Source: JADJOM01 sp963817435
Lineage (GTDB): Bacteria > Gemmatimonadota > Gemmatimonadetes > Gemmatimonadales > GWC2-71-9
Reading direction: 5' to 3'
NCBI GenBank assembly: GCA_963817435.1
Contig: CAWFNY010000001.1
Location: 620,001 to 684,000 of the forward strand
Length of the DNA: 64,000 bases
The position numbers were made by a program, and so were the translations under genes. Shown here piece after piece: positions 26,301-33,310 of this stretch. Each line of letters begins with the position of its first letter. The stretch's first letter is position 1. The notes beneath the pieces are model-generated. The model had not been told where the DNA came from, ran no database searches, and saw only the letters and a list, made by a program, of their open reading frames with translations.

Positions 26301-27122
26301 ATGAAGGGCAGCGTCTTCTACAAGATGTCCGGATCCGGCAACGATTTCGTGATGCTGGACGGCCGGTGGACCGATCCGGGCGAATGGACGCCGGAGCGGA
26401 TCAGGGCCGTCTGCAACCGCCGGATGGGAATCGGCGCGGATGGCCTCGTTATCCTCACCCCCGAGGGCGAGGGCAGAGTACGCATGGATTTCTGGAACTG
26501 CGACGGGTCGCGGGCAGACATGTGTGGCAACGCCGCCCTCTGCAGCACAAGGCTGGCGGCGTTTCTGGAATTGGCCCCGGCCACGGGAATCACGCTGGTG
26601 ACCCGGGCCGGCCTCTTTCCGTCCCGGTGCAGGCCGGAGGGGAACGAAGCCGAGGTCAATTTCCCGGCCTTCGCCATGCCAACCCGTCCCGAAGGTCTCG
26701 GTGCACTGCAGGGTGAGTCCGGCCATGCACTCGCCACGGTTGGGGTGCCGCATCTCGTGCTCGAGGTCGCTGACCTGGAAACGCCCGGCCTGATGAACCG
26801 GGGGCGTGAACTCCGCTGTCATCCCGCGCTCGGGCCTGCCGGAGCCAACGTGAATTTCGTGGCGCCCACGACGGATCCTGCCCGCTGGCTGCTCCGGACG
26901 TACGAGCGCGGCGTGGAAGGGGAGACCCTGGCCTGTGGCACTGGGGCGGTATCGGCCGCCATCGCCCTGGCGCAGTCCGGACGTGGGGAACTGCCCCTGT
27001 CGATGGTCACTCGCGGTGGCAGGGTCCTCAACATCACAGCGACACTATCCGCCACGCACGCCACCGCCGTGTGGCTTCGCGGGGAAGGCCGGCTGGTCTT
27101 CACCGGCGTCATGCAGGATTAG
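26301..27122 (+). CDS. dapF: Diaminopimelate epimerase
   Basis: Interconverts LL- and meso-diaminopimelate for lysine and peptidoglycan synthesis; cytoplasmic, 273 aa. It has both active-site cysteines: Cys75 in RADMCGNAALC and Cys212 in LACGTGAVSAA. The N-terminal KMSGSGNDFVMLDG and RMGIGADGLVIL blocks are standard. It is the last gene of the rightward-reading arm. 3' of it lie a gene-free terminus region and the candidate dif site. Confidence 0.97.
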   Translation: MKGSVFYKMSGSGNDFVMLDGRWTDPGEWTPERIRAVCNRRMGIGADGLVILTPEGEGRVRMDFWNCDGSRADMCGNAALCSTRLAAFLELAPATGITLVTRAGLFPSRCRPEGNEAEVNFPAFAMPTRPEGLGALQGESGHALATVGVPHLVLEVADLETPGLMNRGRELRCHPALGPAGANVNFVAPTTDPARWLLRTYERGVEGETLACGTGAVSAAIALAQSGRGELPLSMVTRGGRVLNITATLSATHATAVWLRGEGRLVFTGVMQD

Positions 27123-27210
27123 ATCACTCCTCGCTAATCGACTCGCAATCATTGAGTTAGCGGCTCATGCCTGGAACCATCCCGACTTATCCCCAGTTGT
27201 CCACGGCATA

Positions 27211-27238
27211 ACTTAACATAATATATATTATACGACAT
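27211..27238. other. dif: Candidate dif site (XerCD chromosome dimer resolution site)
   Basis: 28 bp with the Xer site layout of 11 + 6 + 11. The left arm is ACTTAACATAA. The central region is TATATA. The right arm is TTATACGACAT. Read on the - strand, the XerD-side arm is TTATGTTAAGT, matching 10 of 11 positions of the E. coli dif arm as I recall it. The XerC-side arm is weaker (about 6 of 11), the usual pattern of conservation. The centre equals that of B. subtilis dif. It lies exactly where gene orientation switches from all + to all -, as expected at a replication terminus. The site is inferred from these matches, not tested. Confidence 0.88.
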
Positions 27239-27394
27239 TCAAATGGAGCCAACCCAGCCCTCCAGCCCACCTCAACCGCGCGTCGTCGCCGACGCACCGG
27301 ACCAGCTGCCTCAGCGGGCCCCCAGGGGCATCCTGTCTCTACCCTCCCTCAACCCCCGCCGCGAGCCGCGATTCCGCGCCCGCCCGGAAATGAG

Positions 27395-27429
27395 AACGCC
27401 CCCGGCTCCCGTGGGATGCCGGAGGCGTT
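27395..27429 (-). terminator. Hairpin terminator after the TPR membrane protein gene
   Basis: Inverted repeat AACGCC-C-CCGGC (27395-27406) with GCCGG-A-GGCGTT (27418-27429), an 11-bp GC-rich stem with one mismatch and an 11-nt loop. Read leftward, it is followed by TTCTCATTTCC, a moderate T-rich tract. It sits 24 bp beyond the stop of the - strand TPR gene. Confidence 0.6.
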
Positions 27430-27453
27430 GCCCGCGTACTTCGGCCCAGTCAA

Positions 27454-28122
27454 CTACGTGGTGCCCGCAGTGAGTTCCGAGAGGCGGACTTCGGCCTCGG
27501 TCTTGGAGACGCTCTTCGGGTAGTCCTTGATGACCCTCCGGTACGTCTCGATCGCCTTCTGGCGGTCGCCAGCGTTCACGTAGGCGCGCCCCGCGTCGAG
27601 CAGGAGGTCCGCCCTCAGGTAGTCGACATCGGCCGCTGCGGAGGCGTTCAGATATGCCTGTGCCGCCTCTCCGGGCCGCTTGGAGTTCTCCAGCGCACGT
27701 CCGAGCAGGCTGTAGGCCGGCGTCTTGAATTCCGCATCGGGACTGGTCTTGAGGAAGTCCTGCAGGCCTACCGCGGCCAGTTCGAACTGGCCATTCACCA
27801 GCCGAACCTGGTTCAGGGTGATCACCGCTTCCTGGGCCGCCCGCGTCCCGCCGTATGTCGTGACCACTTTCTGCAGCTCACTGGCCGCCAGCGGGAGATT
27901 TCCCTGCTCCGCCATGTTGCGCGCCGCATCCAGTGCACGGCCGGCGAATACCTCCTTCCGCTTTCCGCTCAGGATCACGAACCAGGCGATCAGCGCTATC
28001 GCGGCCACCACTCCACCAAGCAGCAGGTAGCGGTTCAGCGGCTCGTCCAGCCATTTGGGGACGGAGCGGCCCGCGCGGGCGCCGGCGGAGGGCGAGGTTG
28101 GAGCTTCCATGGTAGCAGCCAT
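27454..28122 (-). CDS. TPR-containing single-span membrane protein (YfgM-like)
   Basis: 222 aa. A cytoplasmic N-terminus of about 30 residues with WLDEPLNRYL is followed by one TM helix (LLLGGVVAAIALIAWFVIL, residues ~33-51) and TPR-type helical repeats (FAGRALDAARNMAEQGNLPL, YSLLGRALENSKRPGEAAQA, LLLDAGRAYVNAGDRQKAIE). The layout matches TPR_21/YfgM proteins, which in E. coli are ancillary to the SecYEG translocon and periplasmic chaperones; that function is only suggested here. It is the - strand gene closest to dif and is followed by a hairpin terminator. tRNA-Arg lies 55 bp upstream. Confidence 0.75.
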   Translation of the reverse strand: MAATMEAPTSPSAGARAGRSVPKWLDEPLNRYLLLGGVVAAIALIAWFVILSGKRKEVFAGRALDAARNMAEQGNLPLAASELQKVVTTYGGTRAAQEAVITLNQVRLVNGQFELAAVGLQDFLKTSPDAEFKTPAYSLLGRALENSKRPGEAAQAYLNASAAADVDYLRADLLLDAGRAYVNAGDRQKAIETYRRVIKDYPKSVSKTEAEVRLSELTAGTT

Positions 28123-28177
28123 CGTTATTCCGTCGCGATCGAGACAGCGGATCCCAGGCGAATCCGCAGGTGTGAGG

Positions 28178-28251
28178 TGCCCCCGAGACGATTCGAACGT
28201 CCGACCAACGGTTTAGGAAACCGCTGCTCTATCCAGCTGAGCTACGGGGGC
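28178..28251 (-). tRNA. tRNA-Arg (anticodon CCT)
   Basis: 74 nt cloverleaf on the - strand. The acceptor stem is GCCCCCG/CGGGGGC with discriminator A. The D-arm has AGCTCAGCTGGATAGAGC. The anticodon stem GCGGT/ACCGT has loop TTCCTAA, giving anticodon CCT, which reads AGG. The T-arm has the GTTCGAATC loop. The CCA end is not encoded (CCT follows). It stands alone between the TPR gene and apt. Confidence 0.95.
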
Positions 28252-28296
28252 AAAGCCCTTCAAAATAGCCGCGCAAATGCCAGTGCGTCAACGCGT

Positions 28297-28827
28297 TCAG
28301 ATGTTGAGCAGGATGTGACTGGGTGCGCCCTGCAGCCGTGATTCGCCGTTCAGCCCTCCAATTCCGAGCAAGAACGACCAGCCGACCACCTCGCCACCCA
28401 GCCGACGGACCAGCTCTCCGGCAGCCTCGGCGGTCCCGCCGGTCGCGAGCACATCGTCGACCACTAGGATCCGGGCGCCCGGCGGACAGGCGTCACGGTG
28501 TGCCTCGAGCGAGTCGGTACCGTATTCGAGCTTGTACTCGTGACGGATGGTCTTCCACGGGAGCTTGCCGGGCTTCCGAAGCGGAATGAACCCCGCCCCG
28601 AGGGTTACGGCGACTGGTGCCGCCAGAATGAACCCCCGCGCCTCAATCCCAACGACATGGCTGATCCCCAGCCCCCGGAATGGGCCCGCGAGCTCCTCGC
28701 GCACCTGTCGGAAAAGCAGCCCGTCCTGCAGTACCGGGGTGATGTCCTGGAAGACGATTCCTGGCTTCGGGTAGTCGGGGATCGCCCGAAGCGTCTGGCG
28801 CAGCTTGTCGGTCAAGGTGGCGGTCAT
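28297..28827 (-). CDS. apt: Adenine phosphoribosyltransferase
   Basis: Salvages adenine with PRPP to AMP; 176 aa, normal length. It shows LRQTLRAIPDYPKPGIVFQDITP at the start, the flexible-loop region and GFIPLRKPGKLPW. The PRPP-binding motif is ILVVDDVLATGGTAEAA. It lies 33 bp downstream of the acylphosphatase gene on the same strand and is probably in the same transcript as the DedA protein and acylphosphatase. Confidence 0.96.
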   Translation of the reverse strand: MTATLTDKLRQTLRAIPDYPKPGIVFQDITPVLQDGLLFRQVREELAGPFRGLGISHVVGIEARGFILAAPVAVTLGAGFIPLRKPGKLPWKTIRHEYKLEYGTDSLEAHRDACPPGARILVVDDVLATGGTAEAAGELVRRLGGEVVGWSFLLGIGGLNGESRLQGAPSHILLNI

Positions 28828-28860
28828 CGTGGTCCCAGATATTGGGTGGTGTGGATTGCG

Positions 28861-29133
28861 TTAGTGCTTGATATCAAATGTCTTGACTTCAGGCATCTCA
28901 TCCAAAACCTCGGTCTTTTCAACAGCCTCGACGTGTGCATGTGGCGGACCGATGCGGAGCTCTCGTTCGAGTGATTCGAGTGCCGACTGCGGCCCGCTGG
29001 CCACGACCTCGACCCGCCCGTCTGACAGATTGCGCACCCAGCCAACGAGCCCCAGTGCGCAGGCCCGCCGCCAGACGTAGTTCCGGAACCCGACCCCCTG
29101 AACCTGGCCTCGGATCAGGTACCGGATCCTCAT
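28861..29133 (-). CDS. acyP: Acylphosphatase
   Basis: Small cytoplasmic enzyme hydrolysing acyl-phosphates, 90 aa from the ATG at 29133. Catalytic signatures are RGQVQGVGFRNYVWRRA, where the Arg binds phosphate, and GWVRNLSDGRVEVVASGP, where the Asn orients water. I chose ATG 29133 because it overlaps the stop of the upstream DedA gene (ATGA) and gives the normal ~90-residue length. An upstream start at 29157 would add eight residues inside the DedA gene. Confidence 0.95.
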   Translation of the reverse strand: MRIRYLIRGQVQGVGFRNYVWRRACALGLVGWVRNLSDGRVEVVASGPQSALESLERELRIGPPHAHVEAVEKTEVLDEMPEVKTFDIKH

Positions 29134-29777
29134 GGATGCCGCCTGCCGGCGAGCCACCCCTTCCCGGCCTCGATCGCCAGGGGGAGGAGAGACACTGCGA
29201 TGATCCCCATGACCACCACGCTGAAGTGACTGCGGACGACGGGGATGTTGCCGAAGAAATATCCTGCCCCAACGAACAGCCCGACCCAGGCGGCGCTTCC
29301 CAGCAGGCTGAACGCCAGGAATCGGGAATAGGGCATCTCCCCTACCCCGGCCACAAAGGGCGCAAAGGTCCGGATGATCGGCAGGAACCGGGCGAGGATG
29401 ACGGTCTTCCGCCCATGCCTGCCGTAAAACGCCCGCGTCTTGTTCAGGTGTTCCTGCTTCAGGAATCGGAGATTGCCGCTGAAGGCCCGGACTCCGATGA
29501 AGCGGCCCACCCAGTAGTTGGTGGAATCCCCAAGCACCGAGGCGCTGAATAGCAGCAGGAACAGCAGGCCCGGGTTCAAGCTCCCCATTCCCGCGAAGGT
29601 CCCGGCCGCGAACAGGAGCGAGTCGCCGGGGAGAAAGGGAGTAACGACGAGGCCGGTCTCACAGAACACGATCAGGAACAGGATTCCGTACGTCCAGGTC
29701 CCGTACGTCGCAATGAGGTCGCTCAGGTGGACGTCGAGATGCAGGAACAGATCGACAAAATGCTTGAGGATCTCCAT
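29130..29777 (-). CDS. DedA-family inner-membrane protein
   Basis: 215 aa with about five hydrophobic segments. DedA/VTT-domain hallmarks are ETGLVVTPFLPGDSLLFAAG (residues ~38-57), YWVGRFIG and VILARFLPIIRTFAPFVAG, containing the essential Arg residues. Members help recycle undecaprenyl phosphate or phosphatidylethanolamine across the membrane; which lipid applies here is unknown. It is 12 bp downstream of pcm and overlaps the acylphosphatase start by 4 bp, so it is part of a surE-pcm-dedA-acyP-apt run. Confidence 0.92.
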   Translation of the reverse strand: MEILKHFVDLFLHLDVHLSDLIATYGTWTYGILFLIVFCETGLVVTPFLPGDSLLFAAGTFAGMGSLNPGLLFLLLFSASVLGDSTNYWVGRFIGVRAFSGNLRFLKQEHLNKTRAFYGRHGRKTVILARFLPIIRTFAPFVAGVGEMPYSRFLAFSLLGSAAWVGLFVGAGYFFGNIPVVRSHFSVVVMGIIAVSLLPLAIEAGKGWLAGRRHP

Positions 29778-29789
29778 GAAATCTCCAGC

Positions 29790-30470
29790 TCAGGAGGAGG
29801 CGTCGCCAGCGAAGCCGAAGTGGCCGATCAGCGGCACAAAGCGGACGTCGCTCACGGTCTGCGCGGTGATATGGCCGGATTGGTCCTTGGTGATGAGGCT
29901 CAGGGCCTGGTTATCCCGGTCGCCCACCGGCACGATCAGGCGTCCTCCGGGAGCGAGCTGGTCGACCAGCGGTTGGGGCACCTCGGGAGAGGCAGCGGAG
30001 ACGATGATCACGTCATATGGGGCGTAGGGACGCCAGCCGAGGGTGCCATCCCCGACCATGATGGAGACGGCCTGGACACCGGCCTGAGCCAGGGAGTTCC
30101 GGGCCGCCTGAGCAAGCGCCGGAATGCGCTCTACGCTGAACACCTGATCCGCGCACAGCGAGAGCAGCGCGGTCTGATAGCCGGATCCGGTACCGACTTC
30201 GAGGACCCGTTCGCGACCGGTAAGCCTGGCGAGTTCGAGCGAGCGGGCCTGCACCCAGGGCTGAGAGATGGTCTGCCCGGCGGCGATGGGGAGCGCACTG
30301 TCCTCGTAGGCACGGTGCCGCACACTCTCAGGGACGAAGAGGTGTCGCGGGACCTGTGAAATCGCCCGAAGCACGGCGAGGTCACGGATCCCTTTGGCCT
30401 GGAGCTCGGCCACCAGCTGGGAGCGGTACCCCCCGTAGCTGTCGCCCTCGCCTACCCCTCGAGCGACCAT
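29790..30470 (-). CDS. pcm: Protein-L-isoaspartate O-methyltransferase
   Basis: Repairs isoaspartyl damage in aged proteins by AdoMet-dependent methylation; 226 aa. Motifs: VPRHLFVPESVRHRAYEDSA, LPIAAGQTISQPWVQARSLE and AdoMet motif I VLEVGTGSGYQTALL. PYDVIIVSAASPEVPQPLVD and LAPGGRLIVPVG follow. The frame is open well upstream, but homology begins near the ATG at 30470, which overlaps the surE 3' end by 19 bp. The surE-pcm pairing is widespread in bacteria and supports both calls. Confidence 0.95.
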   Translation of the reverse strand: MVARGVGEGDSYGGYRSQLVAELQAKGIRDLAVLRAISQVPRHLFVPESVRHRAYEDSALPIAAGQTISQPWVQARSLELARLTGRERVLEVGTGSGYQTALLSLCADQVFSVERIPALAQAARNSLAQAGVQAVSIMVGDGTLGWRPYAPYDVIIVSAASPEVPQPLVDQLAPGGRLIVPVGDRDNQALSLITKDQSGHITAQTVSDVRFVPLIGHFGFAGDASS

Positions 30471-31207
30471 TCTCTCACCGTCTCGAGCAGCCTGTAGTTC
30501 GTCAGGTCCATATGGAGCGGCGTGACGGAGATGTAGCCATCGGCGACCGCGTAGTGGTCGGTCTCCGCGCCTCCCGTCCAGTGGATCGAACCGCCACCGA
30601 TCCAGAACATCTCTCGACCCCAGGGATCCCGCATGCGGGTCAGGGATTCCTTGAAGTACCGGCTGCCGAGGGAGGTGACCTTTACCCCTTTGACGGCGGT
30701 TGCCCCGCACGGCGGGAGGTTGATGTTGAGGAGGGTCTCGGGCGGGAACTGCGCAACCTGGACGATGCGCTGCACCAGTCCCGTGAGCAGGGAGCGATAA
30801 CTGTGGAGTGTGTCGAGGTCGCTCGCCGGACCGGCGAAGGAGATCGCGACGCTCGGAACGCCGAGCGTGACCCCCTCCATGGCGGCGGCGACGGTACCGG
30901 AGTACAGCACGTCCTCCCCCATGTTGGGGCCGTGGTTGATGCCCGAAAAGACGAAGTCCGGGCGCTCGACGAGCAGGGTCCCGAGGGCCAGAAGCACGCA
31001 ATCCGTCGGCGTTCCATCGACCTGAAAGCTCCCATCGGGGCGACGGCTGGGTCGCAAGGGCCGGTGCATGGTGAGGCTGTGGGAGGTGCCGCTCTGCTCA
31101 CGGTCAGGTGCGACGATCGTGACCTGAGCGACGGTTTGACACACCTCGGCCAGCAGGGCCAGGCCTGGTGCCAGGATCCCGTCGTCGTTCGATACAAGGA
31201 TGTTCAT
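30452..31207 (-). CDS. surE: 5'/3'-nucleotidase SurE
   Basis: Metal-dependent nucleoside monophosphate phosphatase, 251 aa. The N-terminus MNILVSNDDGILAPGL contains the Asp-Asp metal ligands. Asn and Ser ligands lie in PDREQSGTSHSLT and SGINHGPNMGEDVLYSGTV. I chose ATG 31207 because the family begins exactly at this Met; the frame is open to 31240. It precedes and overlaps pcm. The MerR regulator gene ends 53 bp upstream on the same strand. Confidence 0.96.
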   Translation of the reverse strand: MNILVSNDDGILAPGLALLAEVCQTVAQVTIVAPDREQSGTSHSLTMHRPLRPSRRPDGSFQVDGTPTDCVLLALGTLLVERPDFVFSGINHGPNMGEDVLYSGTVAAAMEGVTLGVPSVAISFAGPASDLDTLHSYRSLLTGLVQRIVQVAQFPPETLLNINLPPCGATAVKGVKVTSLGSRYFKESLTRMRDPWGREMFWIGGGSIHWTGGAETDHYAVADGYISVTPLHMDLTNYRLLETVREWSLEG

Positions 31208-31260
31208 GTGGCCGGAAAGATAACAGGAAGGAGTCGCCATCCGGGGCGACGGGGCACGGC

Positions 31261-31647
31261 CTACTCGGCCGGGGGTTCGGGCTTCGGAGGTGGAATCTTG
31301 CCTTCGAGGATTCCGACGATCTCCTCGACTGCCTCGCGGAGTTCGCGAAGCGTCTCGCGCTCCATGGCGGCGCGGGCGGATCCGCGGAGCTCCCCCGTAC
31401 GCCGGTAATGCTCGATCCGCTGCCGAGCCCCTTCAATCGTGTACTTCTCGGTGTACAGAAGATGCTTGACGAGCATGATCAGCTCGACTTCGCGACTCTT
31501 GTAGACCCGGTTTCCCGAACGGTTCTTTGCGGGGTTGAGAAACCGGAACTGGCTTTCCCAATACCTCAGCACGTGCGGCTTCAGATCGGTGAGGGCACAG
31601 ACCTCCCCGATGCTGAAGAACTCCTGGACCGGCCGTGCCATGGTCAC
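31261..31647 (-). CDS. MerR-family transcriptional regulator
   Basis: 128 aa DNA-binding protein. The winged HTH comes first: FSIGEVCALTDLKPHVLRYW, then ESQFRFLNPAKNRSGNRVY. A recognition helix and dimerisation helix (LREAVEEIVGILEGK) follow, with a Pro/Glu-rich tail. No cysteine effector pocket is visible, so this is not a metal sensor. The subfamily is the HTH_MerR type found alone in many genomes. I prefer the GTG at 31647: it overlaps the gpsA stop (GTGA) and has a GGAG 8 bp upstream. ATG 31641 is the alternative. Target unknown. Confidence 0.88.
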   Translation of the reverse strand: MTMARPVQEFFSIGEVCALTDLKPHVLRYWESQFRFLNPAKNRSGNRVYKSREVELIMLVKHLLYTEKYTIEGARQRIEHYRRTGELRGSARAAMERETLRELREAVEEIVGILEGKIPPPKPEPPAE

Positions 31648-32642
31648 CGCCACTGCTCCGACTTGAGGGTGCGTTCCATCAGGTCGCCGACCGCCTGGCT
31701 GGCCGGCTTGCCTTTGAACAGGATGCTGGCCACCTGAGCGCAGATCGGCAGCTCGGTGCCCAGCCGGGCGGCCAGTTCCAGCGCCGCCTGCGCGGTGTTG
31801 GCGCCTTCGGCCACCGTGCGATGGGTCGCGTTGTACTCCGTCAGGCTCACGCCCCGTGCCAGAGCTACGCCGAGCGCCCGGTTCCGGCTGAGGGCCCCGG
31901 TAGTCGTCAGGATCAGGTCGCCCATGCCCGCCAGTCCCGCAAAGGTCAGCGGATCGGCCCCCATCGCGACGCCCAGTCGGGTCATCTCGGCGAGTCCGCG
32001 GGTAATGAGCGCAGCCCGGGGATTGTTGCCGAGTCCGAGGCCTTCGAGGATTCCGGCAGCGATCGCGATGACATTCTTCAGCGCGCCGGCGAGTTCAACG
32101 CCGACGACGTCCGCGTTCGAGTAGACCCGGAACCGAGGGGTCGAGAACACCGCCTGGACCTCTCGTGCCGTCGACTCGGACCGGGCGGCGGCCACCACGG
32201 CCGTCGGCTGCTGCTGATAGACCTCGATCGCGAAGCTGGGGCCGGAAAGGGCCGTGACCCGATGATCCGGGAGCACCGCCTCGAGCACCGCGGACATCAG
32301 CTGCAGGCTCCCCGGCTCGATCCCCTTGGTCGCGCTTACGATCAGCGCGTCGCTGCCGATCCCGGCCTTCGCCCGCTCTACCACTTTCCGCACGACTGGA
32401 CTTGGCGCGACACTCAGTACCACATCGGCACCGTGAACCGCGGCGACCGGGTCGCTGGTGGCCTCGAGTGAGGCGGGCAACGGACAGCCCGGGAGGAAGA
32501 GCGGGTTTTCGTGCCGCTGGTTCACGGCGGCAACGACCTCCGCTTCGTAAGCCCAGAGGCGTACGGTGTGTCCCTTGCGCGCGAGCAGGTCCGCGAGGGT
32601 TGTCCCCCAGCTCCCCGCACCCAGGACGCCGATGGTGGTCAC
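31644..32642 (-). CDS. gpsA: Glycerol-3-phosphate dehydrogenase [NAD(P)+]
   Basis: Makes sn-glycerol-3-phosphate from DHAP for phospholipids; 332 aa, normal length. It has the Rossmann motif GVLGAGSWGTTLADLLA, SATKGIEPGSLQLM, ALSGPSFAIEV and the catalytic Lys in GALKNVIAIAAGI. Further family blocks are GNNPRAALITRGLAEM and AGMGDLILT. The start is GTG 32642, which overlaps the plsY stop by 4 bp. The frame remains open further upstream, but that part is not homologous. The plsY-gpsA order is a common phospholipid pair: GpsA makes the substrate that PlsY acylates. Confidence 0.97.
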   Translation of the reverse strand: MTTIGVLGAGSWGTTLADLLARKGHTVRLWAYEAEVVAAVNQRHENPLFLPGCPLPASLEATSDPVAAVHGADVVLSVAPSPVVRKVVERAKAGIGSDALIVSATKGIEPGSLQLMSAVLEAVLPDHRVTALSGPSFAIEVYQQQPTAVVAAARSESTAREVQAVFSTPRFRVYSNADVVGVELAGALKNVIAIAAGILEGLGLGNNPRAALITRGLAEMTRLGVAMGADPLTFAGLAGMGDLILTTTGALSRNRALGVALARGVSLTEYNATHRTVAEGANTAQAALELAARLGTELPICAQVASILFKGKPASQAVGDLMERTLKSEQWR

Positions 32643-33265
32643 GGGGTCGGGGCGGCGGTCTTGGTGGAACCGCGCTTGCCGAACCGGTTTTCGGTGCCCG
32701 CCAGCAGTCGCTGAATGTTCTGGCGGTGCTTCCAGATGATGAACGCCGCCAGCGCGATATCGAATATCAAAGTGACTGCGGAGCGCCGCGCCGGATGAAG
32801 CAGCCAGTCTGCCGGCGGAAACGCGAGTGCCGCGAAGATTGAGCCGAGCGACACATAGCCCGTCAGCCAGACGATCAGCATCCAGATTCCCAGCACCACG
32901 GGGAACGCGAGCGGGGCAAGCCCGATCACCATCCCTGCGGCTGTCGCAACGCCCTTCCCGCCTTTGAAGCCGACGAACACGGAGAAGACGTGGCCGACGA
33001 CCGCCACGACGCCGCACCAGATCGGGAAGTAGGGGATTTCGGGTGCCTTCGGACCGAAGAGCAGCACCGGAACCGCGCCCTTCATCACATCGAAGACACC
33101 GACAGGAATGGCGAACTTCCATCCCAGCGTGCGGTACAGATTCGTGGCGCCCAGGTTCCGGCTGCCATGCTCGCGGAGGTCGATCCCCCTGAACCATTTC
33201 CCCACGAGGTAGCTCGTGGGGATCGCGCCGATCAGGTAGGAAGCGGCCAGCCAGAGCAGCGCCAT
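32639..33265 (-). CDS. plsY: Acyl-phosphate:glycerol-3-phosphate acyltransferase
   Basis: Integral membrane enzyme that acylates glycerol-3-phosphate from acyl-phosphate; 208 aa from ATG 33265 with about five TM segments. The three conserved motifs are visible: GSRNLGATNLYRTLGW, VFVGFKGGKGVATAAG and a C-terminal region with LIFDIALAAFIIWKHRQNI. A TTG at 33283 would add six residues. Located between der and gpsA, with a 4-bp overlap to gpsA. Confidence 0.96.
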   Translation of the reverse strand: MALLWLAASYLIGAIPTSYLVGKWFRGIDLREHGSRNLGATNLYRTLGWKFAIPVGVFDVMKGAVPVLLFGPKAPEIPYFPIWCGVVAVVGHVFSVFVGFKGGKGVATAAGMVIGLAPLAFPVVLGIWMLIVWLTGYVSLGSIFAALAFPPADWLLHPARRSAVTLIFDIALAAFIIWKHRQNIQRLLAGTENRFGKRGSTKTAAPTP

Positions 33266-33310
33266 TCGCGGTAAGTTCCTCAAAGGGAGTGGTGGCGAAG
33301 CTCCGGCCGT

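Larger units (their letters stand above)
27123..27453. other. Gene-free gap between convergent arms (terminus region)
   Basis: 331 bp between the 3' ends of dapF (+) and the TPR gene (-). Left part (27123-27240) is strikingly AT-rich for this genome. It holds an imperfect hairpin (GCTAA...GAGTTAGC, 27134-27162), two DnaA-box-like nonamers (TTATCCCCA at 27188-27196 and TTGTCCACG at 27198-27206) and the dif-like site. The right part (27245-27440) is GC-rich and non-coding in appearance, ending in a strong hairpin for the TPR gene. A 76-codon + strand frame here (27243-27473) looks random. Confidence 0.7.

Noticed and set aside
27188..27240. AT-rich patch with DnaA-box-like nonamers as a replication origin
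   Set aside because: Genes converge on it instead of diverging, no dnaA, dnaN, gidA or parAB gene is near, and the patch is better explained by the dif site.
27243..27473. 76-codon + strand frame next to dif
   Set aside because: Its composition is random-looking (Pro/Arg/Ser), it has no RBS, and it runs into the 3' end of the TPR gene on the other strand.
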